From Bacteroidota bacterium (GTDB taxonomy: Bacteria > Bacteroidota > Bacteroidia > Flavobacteriales > Flavobacteriaceae), in the NCBI GenBank assembly GCA_023390775.1, contig JAEWCF010000006.1, forward strand, positions 1 to 28,292: a DNA stretch of 28,292 nt. Direction: 5' to 3'. This document shows positions 14,866 to 21,596 of the stretch, piece after piece. The notes below the pieces were generated by a model. The model was not told where the DNA came from, ran no database searches, and saw nothing but the letters and a program-made list of their open reading frames with translations. Numbering within the stretch: position 1 is the first letter of the stretch; each line of letters opens with the position of its first letter. Both the position numbers and the translations under genes were made by a program.

Positions 14866-15444
14866 ATGTTTCAACTTGGCAAAACCATTGTCTCTGAGGA
14901 TATTCTGGAAAAGGAATTCGTTTGCAACCTTTCGGCATGCAAGGGAGGATGCTGCATTGACGGCGACGCCGGCGCTCCCTTGGCCGAGGCGGAAACATCC
15001 ATTTTGGAAGAAATCTATCCTGCCGTGAAATCGTTTTTGCGCCCCGAGGGAATTGCCGCAATCGAGGCGCAGGGCCCGTGGGTCATTGGAACCGATGGTA
15101 CGCTTGAAACGCCGCTCATCGACAACAGGGATTGCGCATATGTCATTTTTGACGGGCAAACGGCCTTGTGCGGGATCGAGCAGGCTTATAACCAGGGGCT
15201 GATTTCATGGAAAAAGCCCGTTTCGTGCCATCTGTATCCCATCCGGGTGAAGGATTTTTCCGAGTTCGCCGCCGTGAACTATGACCGGTGGGAAATTTGC
15301 GACGATGCCTGTTCATTGGGCAGGGAACTCGAAGTCCCCGTCTATAAATTTGTAAAGGAGGCGTTGATCAGGCGGTTCGGTGCCGATTGGTACAGTGAGC
15401 TTGAAAAGGTCGCTGCCGAACACAAATTGCAGTCTTCGCGATAG
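14866..15444 (+). CDS. Cys-rich DUF3109-family protein
   Basis: The 192-residue cytoplasmic protein has a striking cysteine set. CNLSACKGGCC near the N terminus (C20, C25, C29, C30) is followed by single cysteines in NRDCAYVIF, TALCGIEQA and PVSCHLYPIRV, and two in EICDDACSLG. Eight or more conserved-looking cysteines in a small soluble protein suggest an Fe-S cluster or zinc site, as in the distantly similar YkgJ/zinc-or-iron-chelating families. The H-L-Y-P-I-R motif with the preceding Cys is typical of DUF3109. Function is unknown. The gene stands alone with a strong, nearly leaderless promoter. Confidence 0.85.
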   Translation: MFQLGKTIVSEDILEKEFVCNLSACKGGCCIDGDAGAPLAEAETSILEEIYPAVKSFLRPEGIAAIEAQGPWVIGTDGTLETPLIDNRDCAYVIFDGQTALCGIEQAYNQGLISWKKPVSCHLYPIRVKDFSEFAAVNYDRWEICDDACSLGRELEVPVYKFVKEALIRRFGADWYSELEKVAAEHKLQSSR

Positions 15445-15695
15445 TCTTTTCCTAAGGTCGTCAACTACTTCCTGAAAGGCCAACGGTAGCAGGCATTTCG
15501 CGTTTTTTGAATTAGCCATCATGTTGATTTACAGATAGTTAAATTTTCAATAATATCTTAACGGAACTTGGGGCTTTGTTAAAAACTATCGCCGATTGTG
15601 GAAAAATACCCCTTTAAAATTCCGTTGCGAATGCCAATCTTTGTACACGAAGCCAAGACTTAAAATTCTGTTAAAAAACAAATAAAAATTTCCCC
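15445..15695 (+). promoter_or_regulatory. nrdB upstream region with probable promoter and a DnaA-box-like site
   Basis: This 251-bp AT-rich interval has no gene. A probable -7 box, AATCTTTG (15636-15643, one mismatch to TAnnTTTG), lies about 50 bases ahead of nrdB, with TTTA 19 bases upstream. Tgtggaaaa at 15597-15605 reads TTTTCCACA on the minus strand, which fits the relaxed DnaA box TTWTNCACA. Aacggaa (15560-15566) and ttccgtt (15620-15626) form a 7-bp inverted repeat around it. No palindromic NrdR box was recognised. Confidence 0.45.
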
Positions 15696-16673
15696 ATGTC
15701 AGCCATCGAACCTATTCTCCAGGAAAATAAAAACCGATTCGTGATCTTCCCCATCAAGCACCACGACATCTGGGAATGGTACAAGAAAATGGAAGCGAGT
15801 TTCTGGACAGCGGAGGAAATCGACCTGCAACAGGATCTTTCGGACTGGAACAACAAACTCAGCGAAGACGAAAAGTATTTCATCAAGCACATTCTCGCGT
15901 TCTTCGCCGCTTCAGACGGGATCGTCAATGAGAATCTCGCCGAGAATTTTGTAAATGAGGTGCAGTATCCCGAGGCGAAGTTTTTCTATGGTTTCCAGAT
16001 CATGATGGAAAACATCCACAGCGAAACCTACTCCTTGTTGATCGACACGTACGTGAAGGACGAGGTCGAAAAAAACCAGCTTTTCCACGCCATTGAAGTG
16101 TTTCCTGCCATCCGCAAGAAGGCCGACTGGGCGCTCAAGTGGATTGCCTCCGAATCGTTTGCCGAAAGGCTGATCGCATTTGCCGCCGTGGAAGGCATTT
16201 TCTTCTCGGGCGCGTTCTGCTCGATCTATTGGCTCAAGAAGCGCGGGCTGATGCCGGGGCTTACATTTTCCAATGAATTGATTTCCCGCGACGAAGGTGT
16301 CCATTGCGATTTCGCCGTCCACCTGCACAACCATCACCTGGTGAACAAGGTACCAAAAGCCCGAATCAGGGAAATCCTGACAAACGCCCTGGATATCGAG
16401 CGCGAGTTCATCACCGAATCGCTTCCCGTTTCATTGATCGGGATGAACGCAACATTGATGACGCAGTACCTCGAATTCGTGACCGACAGGCTCCTGGTGG
16501 AACTGGGCTGCGATCGCGTATACAACGCCACGAACCCGTTTGATTTCATGGACATGATCTCCCTCCAGGGCAAAACCAATTTCTTTGAGAAGCGCGTCGC
16601 CGAGTACCAGAAGGCCGGAGTGATGAACACCGATTCGGATTCGCAGAAGATATCTTTTGATGCCGATTTTTAA
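15696..16673 (+). CDS. nrdB: Class Ia ribonucleotide reductase, beta subunit (R2)
   Basis: The radical-generating subunit of aerobic ribonucleotide reductase has 325 residues. All diiron ligands are present: D74, E105, H108, E166, E200 and H203. The radical tyrosine is Y112 in ENIHSETYSLL, so this is a tyrosyl-radical (not Tyr-less class Ic) enzyme. Segments such as AAVEGIFFSGAFCSIYWLKK and GLTFSNELISRDEG are nearly those of mouse and human R2, showing the eukaryote-like NrdB branch common in Bacteroidota. The C terminus ends NTDSDSQKISFDADF, the flexible tail that docks on NrdA. It precedes nrdA by 159 bp, in the order beta-alpha. Confidence 0.97.
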   Translation: MSAIEPILQENKNRFVIFPIKHHDIWEWYKKMEASFWTAEEIDLQQDLSDWNNKLSEDEKYFIKHILAFFAASDGIVNENLAENFVNEVQYPEAKFFYGFQIMMENIHSETYSLLIDTYVKDEVEKNQLFHAIEVFPAIRKKADWALKWIASESFAERLIAFAAVEGIFFSGAFCSIYWLKKRGLMPGLTFSNELISRDEGVHCDFAVHLHNHHLVNKVPKARIREILTNALDIEREFITESLPVSLIGMNATLMTQYLEFVTDRLLVELGCDRVYNATNPFDFMDMISLQGKTNFFEKRVAEYQKAGVMNTDSDSQKISFDADF

Positions 16674-16776
16674 GCTATCAGCTATCAGCAGTCAGCTGTC
16701 AGTAGCTGTAATGAACCGACAACATTTCGTTTAAGATAAACAGGCTGAAAGCTGGAAGCTGATGCCTGACAGCTAA
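16674..16776. repeat. Period-7 cagctat/cagctgt repeats between nrdB and nrdA
   Basis: Four to five imperfect heptamers (agctatcagctatcagcagt and onward, 16673-16707) start within the nrdB stop codon region. A second, inverse-sense run follows (gctgaaagctggaagctgat, 16743-16762). The remaining bases up to the nrdA ATG contain a small hairpin (gcaggga / tttcctgc, about 16795-16814). Confidence 0.65.
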
Positions 16777-16832
16777 ATCACAAATAACCCGATGCAGGGA
16801 AGGGATTTCCTGCCTCACAAACCCATCGACCT

Positions 16833-19259
16833 ATGTATGTAGTAAAAAGGAGCGGCCAGAGAGAGCCGGTCATGTTTGACAAGATCACCGACAGGATCAA
16901 GAAATTGTGCTACGGCCTAAACGACCTGGTGGACGCCGTGAAGGTGGCCATGCGTGTCATTGAAGGGCTTTACGACGGTGTGACCACATCGGAACTGGAC
17001 AACCTCGCGGCCGAGACCGCAGCATCCATGACCATCGCGCACCCCGATTATGCCCAGCTTGCGGCCCGCATCGCGATTTCCAACCTGCACAAAAACACCA
17101 AGAAGTCGTTCAGCGAGACGATGTCAGACATGTACCACTACATCAACCCGCGTACGGGGAAGGAGTCGCCGCTGCTTTCAGATGAGGTTTACGAGGTTAT
17201 TAAAAACAACGCCGAGTTCCTGGATTCGCACGTGATCTACAACCGCGATTTCAATTACGATTATTTCGGGTTCAAGACGCTCGAGCGGTCTTATCTGCTC
17301 AAGATCAACGGCAAGATCGTCGAACGCCCGCAACACATGCTGATGCGGGTTTCGGTGGGAATCCATCTGAACGACCTTCAGGCGGTCATCGAGACCTATG
17401 ACCTGATGTCCAAAAAATATTTTACCCACGCCACCCCGACACTCTTCAATGCCGGTACGCCCAAGCCGCAGATGTCGTCGTGTTTCCTCTTGCAGATGCA
17501 GGACGACTCCATCGACGGGATCTACGACACGCTCAAACAGACCGCTAAGATCTCGCAATCGGCGGGCGGAATCGGGCTTTCGATCCACAATGTCCGCGCG
17601 ACGGGATCGTACATCCGCGGCACAAACGGCACCTCGAACGGGATTGTCCCGATGCTCCGCGTTTTCAACGACACCGCGCGTTACGTAGACCAGGGAGGCG
17701 GCAAGCGCAAGGGCAGTTTTGCGATCTATGTCGAGACCTGGCACGCCGATATCTTCGAGTTCCTCGACTTGAAGAAAAATACGGGCAAGGAGGAAATGCG
17801 CGCGCGCGACCTTTTCTATGCGATGTGGACTTCGGATCTTTTCATGAAGCGCGTGCAGGAAGACGGGCCGTGGACGCTGATGTGCCCAAATGAGTGCCCG
17901 GGACTTTACGAAGTGTACGGCGAAGAATTCGAGAAATTGTATACAGGTTACGAAGAGCAGGGCAAGGGCCGAAAGACCGTCCGTGCGCGTGAACTTTGGG
18001 AGAAGATCCTCGAGTCGCAGATCGAGACCGGGACGCCCTACATGCTTTACAAAGACGCGGCCAACCGCAAGTCCAACCAGAAAAACCTCGGGACCATCCG
18101 CAGCTCGAACCTTTGTACCGAAATCATGGAGTACACGGCCAAGGATGAGATCGCGGTGTGCAACCTGGCGTCGATTTCGCTTCCGATGTTCATCGAGAAC
18201 GGCGAGTTCAATCACAAGTTGATGTTTGACGTCACCAAGCGCGTCACCAAGAACCTCAATAAAGTTATCGACCGCAATTACTATCCGGTTCCTGAAGCCG
18301 AGAATTCCAACATGCGCCACCGCCCGGTTGGATTGGGTGTACAAGGCCTGGCCGATGCGTTCATCCTTCTCCGCATGCCGTTCACCAGCGACGAGGCCAA
18401 GAAGCTCAACCAGGAAATTTTCGAGACACTTTATTTTGCCGCCGTTACCGCTTCTATGGAAATGGCCAAGGAGGAAGGGCCGTACTCGACCTATGAAGGC
18501 TCACCGATTTCAAAAGGCGAATTCCAGTACAACCTGTGGGGCTTGAAAGACGAGGATCTTTCCGGCCGATGGGACTGGGCGTCACTCCGCAAGGAGGTCA
18601 TGGAGCATGGGGTGCGCAACTCGCTGCTCGTGGCCCCGATGCCGACTGCGTCAACCTCGCAAATCCTTGGCAACAACGAGGCATTCGAGCCCTATACCTC
18701 GAACATCTATACGCGCCGCGTGCTTTCGGGTGAGTTCATCGTGGTCAACAAGCACCTTTTGGAAGACCTGGTCAACCGCGGGCTTTGGAACGAGGAGCTG
18801 AAGCAGGAGATCATGCGCCACAACGGTTCGGTACAGAATATCGACCGCATCCCGCAGGATTTGAAGGAGCTCTATAAGACCGTTTGGGAAATGTCCATGA
18901 AGGATATCATCGACATGTCGCGCCAGCGTGGCTATTTCATCGATCAGTCGCAATCGCTCAACCTGTTCATGCAGGACGCCAATTATGCGAAACTGACCTC
19001 GATGCACTTCTACGCCTGGCAATCGGGCCTCAAGACGGGCATGTATTACCTGCGCACCAAGTCGGCGGTGGACGCGATCAAGTTCACGCTCAACAACGAC
19101 AAGAAGGCGGAGCCGATAGCCGAGGTTGCTCCCGTGATCAAGCAGCCAATTGCCGCTCCCGCGGTTGAGGTGGAATCCATTGACGCCGACGAGTTCAAGG
19201 CCATGATCGAGCGCGCCCGCGGTTCGCAGCCAGACGATTGCGAAATGTGCGGATCCTAA
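16833..19259 (+). CDS. nrdA: Class Ia ribonucleotide reductase, alpha subunit (R1)
   Basis: The catalytic subunit reduces NDPs to dNDPs. Over 808 residues it has an N-terminal ATP-cone (VVKRSGQREPVMFDKI, about 1-90) for dATP/ATP activity control. The thiyl site is N426-L-C428-T-E430, the redox pair is C217 (SSCFLLQM) and C443 (AVCNLAS), and the swinging-arm pair is C803/C806 at the end (DDCEMCGS). These positions differ by only one from human RRM1 numbering (C218, C429, C444), confirming the eukaryote-like branch. The Pro/Ala/Val-rich stretch before the tail (APVIKQPIAAPAVEVES) is the flexible linker. It probably shares the nrdB promoter, although the repeat-filled gap could hold processing signals. 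A terminator follows. Confidence 0.97.
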   Translation: MYVVKRSGQREPVMFDKITDRIKKLCYGLNDLVDAVKVAMRVIEGLYDGVTTSELDNLAAETAASMTIAHPDYAQLAARIAISNLHKNTKKSFSETMSDMYHYINPRTGKESPLLSDEVYEVIKNNAEFLDSHVIYNRDFNYDYFGFKTLERSYLLKINGKIVERPQHMLMRVSVGIHLNDLQAVIETYDLMSKKYFTHATPTLFNAGTPKPQMSSCFLLQMQDDSIDGIYDTLKQTAKISQSAGGIGLSIHNVRATGSYIRGTNGTSNGIVPMLRVFNDTARYVDQGGGKRKGSFAIYVETWHADIFEFLDLKKNTGKEEMRARDLFYAMWTSDLFMKRVQEDGPWTLMCPNECPGLYEVYGEEFEKLYTGYEEQGKGRKTVRARELWEKILESQIETGTPYMLYKDAANRKSNQKNLGTIRSSNLCTEIMEYTAKDEIAVCNLASISLPMFIENGEFNHKLMFDVTKRVTKNLNKVIDRNYYPVPEAENSNMRHRPVGLGVQGLADAFILLRMPFTSDEAKKLNQEIFETLYFAAVTASMEMAKEEGPYSTYEGSPISKGEFQYNLWGLKDEDLSGRWDWASLRKEVMEHGVRNSLLVAPMPTASTSQILGNNEAFEPYTSNIYTRRVLSGEFIVVNKHLLEDLVNRGLWNEELKQEIMRHNGSVQNIDRIPQDLKELYKTVWEMSMKDIIDMSRQRGYFIDQSQSLNLFMQDANYAKLTSMHFYAWQSGLKTGMYYLRTKSAVDAIKFTLNNDKKAEPIAEVAPVIKQPIAAPAVEVESIDADEFKAMIERARGSQPDDCEMCGS

Positions 19260-19283
19260 GTACGTTCTTCAATTTTCATAGAG

Positions 19284-19311
19284 AAACAGCCGTCGCAGGA
19301 TGGCTGTTTTG
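19284..19311 (+). terminator. Terminator after nrdA
   Basis: The 8-bp stem aaacagcc / ggctgttt with a 10-nt loop is followed by a short T-rich tract, 24 bases past the nrdA stop. Confidence 0.75.
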
Positions 19312-19322
19312 ATTTATAAAAT

Positions 19323-19886
19323 ATGATCATAAGGCCTGCCACCCAACAAGATTCTGCCGCCATCGCCGACTGCCTGTTGCTCGCGATGCAAAACATCGTC
19401 AAACTTTTTTTGGCCACCGACGATCCCAATGCGGCACGCAGATTCATGTCGCATTTCACGGCTTTGCCCGGCAACCAGTATTCTTTTGAAAACTGCCAGA
19501 TTGCCCTGATTGACGGCAAGGTCGTGGGCGCGATCAATGTATACGACGGTGCGCATCTCGATGAACTGAGGAAACCGGTAATGGATTACATTCGGGAAAA
19601 TCACAATCCTACGTTTGCCCCGGAGGATGAGACCGGGCCGGGCGAATACTATATCGATACGCTTGGCGTTTTACCGGAGCATCGGCTGAAGGGGATCGCA
19701 ACGGCGCTGCTTCAATCGTCGGTTGAGCATTTCGTGCATCGGAACCGGTCCACATTGAGCTTATTGGTCGCCCCGTATAATGATAAAGCAAAGAGATTGT
19801 ATTTAAATTTGGGCTTTCAACCCGTCGGAACCAAAATTTTGATGGGCGAAACACTGGAACATTTGCAATACCCACACCATGGCTAA
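19323..19886 (+). CDS. GNAT-family N-acetyltransferase
   Basis: The 187-residue protein begins MIIRPATQQDSAAIADCL, the usual first strand and helix of a GNAT fold. Motif A is YYIDTLGVLPEHRLKGIATALL, with the acetyl-CoA pyrophosphate loop R-L-K-G-I-A, and motif B is NDKAKRLYLNLGFQPVG. The insertion between strands 3 and 4 (AHLDELRKPVMDYIRENHNPTF) is longer than in ribosomal-protein acetyltransferases and may set the substrate, which cannot be named. The next gene starts inside its last codons (8-bp overlap), so they form a two-gene unit. It has no clear promoter of its own in the 12 bases after the nrdA terminator, so some read-through is possible. Confidence 0.85.
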   Translation: MIIRPATQQDSAAIADCLLLAMQNIVKLFLATDDPNAARRFMSHFTALPGNQYSFENCQIALIDGKVVGAINVYDGAHLDELRKPVMDYIRENHNPTFAPEDETGPGEYYIDTLGVLPEHRLKGIATALLQSSVEHFVHRNRSTLSLLVAPYNDKAKRLYLNLGFQPVGTKILMGETLEHLQYPHHG

Positions 19887-20100
19887 AGAAAAATATCTTT
19901 ACACCGGCGTCATCGAACGCGACGAATACAACAATTATTTTTGCGGCGATTATCTGTTGGATTATCGTTTTATCGAGAGCAGCGGCTTTAAGGTCGGCGA
20001 CAAGATCGCAATCAAATCGGCCATTGCCAATCCCAGCGATATGAGTGCGAACTGGTATCCGAAGAAGACCAGGGATTTTGTGAGGGTGCATGAGAATTAG
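19879..20100 (+). CDS. Conserved-looking 73-residue protein, function unknown
   Basis: The small soluble, beta-rich protein (MAKEKYLYTGVIERDEYNNY onward) has a single Cys and a VGDKIAIKSAIANPSD segment. No signal peptide or membrane helix is present. The start overlaps the GNAT stop by eight bases, which argues for translational coupling and for this being a real gene. I do not recognise a family. Confidence 0.6.
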   Translation: MAKEKYLYTGVIERDEYNNYFCGDYLLDYRFIESSGFKVGDKIAIKSAIANPSDMSANWYPKKTRDFVRVHEN

Positions 20101-20172
20101 CTGTCAGCTCTCAGCATTCAGCCATCAGCCTTCAGTACTATTTTACCAGCCACCAGCCACTAACCACCAGTC
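20098..20172. repeat. Period-7 ctgtcag/ccatcag repeats upstream of dgt
   Basis: Imperfect heptamers (tagctgtcagctctcagcat, continuing to 20134) begin at the stop codon of the 73-residue gene. They grade into ccaccagccactaaccaccag just before the dgt ATG. The 74-bp gap shows no TAnnTTTG box. Confidence 0.65.
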
Positions 20173-20174
20173 AC

Positions 20175-21515
20175 ATGAATTGGGAACAACTCCTCTCCCT
20201 CCGCCGCCAGGGCGATAATCACAAACGGCTCCGCCGCGAGCAGGACGATACCCGCCTGGGTTTTGAGGTGGATTACGACCGCATCATCTTTTCCTCGGCG
20301 TTCAGAAGCCTGCAGGACAAGACGCAGGTCATTCCCCTTTCCAAGATTGACTTCGTGCACACGCGGCTAACGCACAGCCTTGAGGTGTCGGTGGTGGGGC
20401 GATCGTTGGGAAGGCTTGTGGGAAAGCAGATTCTTGAAAAGTACCCGCATTTAAGGGATGTTCACGGTTACCAGATGAATGATTTCGGGGCGATCGTGGC
20501 CGCTGCGGCTCTGGCGCACGACATCGGGAACCCGCCGTTCGGGCATTCGGGGGAGAAGGCGATAGGCGAATACTTCAAATCTGGCAAAGGGCAAAAGTAC
20601 CGCGAGCATTTAACCGATAAACAGTGGCAGGACCTTGTGGATTTTGAGGGGAACGCGAATGGTTTTTCCATTTTGACGGCGTCGCGCCCGGGCAACGAGG
20701 GTGGGCTTCGGATTTCGTATGCTACCTTAGGTGCCTTTATCAAATATCCCAAGGAGAGCCTTCCAAAGAAGCCCACTTCGGCGATTGCGGACAAGAAATT
20801 CGGCTTCTTTCAAAGCGATAAGGAATTTTTCCGGGAAGTTGCATCTGAACTCGGGCTGATTCCCAACAAGACGGGCGGTGACATCGGTTTTGAGCGCCAT
20901 CCGCTGGCCTATCTGGTCGAGGCCGCCGACGATATTTGCTACACCATCATCGACTTCGAGGACGGCATCAACCTGGGGCTGGTCAGTGAAGATTACGCGC
21001 TCGAATACCTGATCAACCTGGTACGGGATACCATCGACACGCCCAAATACAATTCGCTCACCACCCGCGAGGACCGGATTTCCTACCTTCGCGCGCTCTC
21101 CATCGGAAACCTGATCAACGACGCCGTCCGGGTATTCATGGATCATGAGGACGCCATTCTCGAGGGCAAATTTCCGTTTGCGCTGATGGACAAGAGCCGC
21201 TACAAGGCCCAGATGGACGACATCATCAAATTGAGCGTCCGGAACATTTACCAGAGCCGAGAGGTCATTGAGAAGGAAATACACGGCTACCGAGTCATCA
21301 ACAACCTTCTTGACCACTTTATTACCGCGTATAACAACCGATACGAGGGTTCGGCGACCAATTTTGACAACCTGCTCCTGAAGATCCTCCCGGAAAAGCA
21401 TAATGTCGAGAAGGAAGGATTATACGACAGGCTGATGCACATCTGTCATTTCGTATCTATGCTGACAGATGGAAAGGCGTTGATTTACAACAAAATCATC
21501 GCGCAGGAACAATAG
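20175..21515 (+). CDS. dgt: Deoxyguanosinetriphosphate triphosphohydrolase (dGTPase)
   Basis: This HD-domain enzyme hydrolyses dGTP (and possibly other dNTPs) to the nucleoside and triphosphate, limiting dNTP pools. The 446 residues carry the metal ligands H67 (RLTHSLEV), H115-D116 (LAHDIGNPPFGHSGE) and D252 (VEAADDICY), an order and spacing like E. coli dGTPase. The N-terminal RLRREQDDTRLGFEVDYDRIIFSSAFR...DKTQV is the family signature for dNTP binding. No large insertion or truncation is seen. It lies 0.9 kb downstream of nrdA, so synthesis and destruction of dNTPs are encoded side by side, though a terminator separates them. Confidence 0.95.
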   Translation: MNWEQLLSLRRQGDNHKRLRREQDDTRLGFEVDYDRIIFSSAFRSLQDKTQVIPLSKIDFVHTRLTHSLEVSVVGRSLGRLVGKQILEKYPHLRDVHGYQMNDFGAIVAAAALAHDIGNPPFGHSGEKAIGEYFKSGKGQKYREHLTDKQWQDLVDFEGNANGFSILTASRPGNEGGLRISYATLGAFIKYPKESLPKKPTSAIADKKFGFFQSDKEFFREVASELGLIPNKTGGDIGFERHPLAYLVEAADDICYTIIDFEDGINLGLVSEDYALEYLINLVRDTIDTPKYNSLTTREDRISYLRALSIGNLINDAVRVFMDHEDAILEGKFPFALMDKSRYKAQMDDIIKLSVRNIYQSREVIEKEIHGYRVINNLLDHFITAYNNRYEGSATNFDNLLLKILPEKHNVEKEGLYDRLMHICHFVSMLTDGKALIYNKIIAQEQ

Positions 21516-21566
21516 TTAAAAATTGTCGGCATTAACAATTTATTATCATTTTCCCGAAAAAAAAAT

Positions 21567-21574
21567 TATGTTTG
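21567..21574 (+). promoter_or_regulatory. Promoter of the M36 protease gene, TATGTTTG
   Basis: Exact TAnnTTTG match, 22 bases ahead of the ATG at 21597. A weak AT-rich inverted repeat (aaattgt/acaattt, 21521-21542), possibly a terminator for dgt, lies just upstream. Confidence 0.65.
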
Positions 21575-21596
21575 CTGATTCCTAAACAGCAGCACA

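Noticed and set aside
15597..15605. Replication origin near nrdB
   Set aside because: Only one relaxed DnaA-box-like 9-mer is present, with no cluster, no AT-rich unwinding tract of note and no dnaA/dnaN neighbours.
17178..18344. 388-codon open frame on the minus strand
   Set aside because: Antisense to nrdA, whose catalytic motifs are intact. No recognisable domain in the shadow frame.
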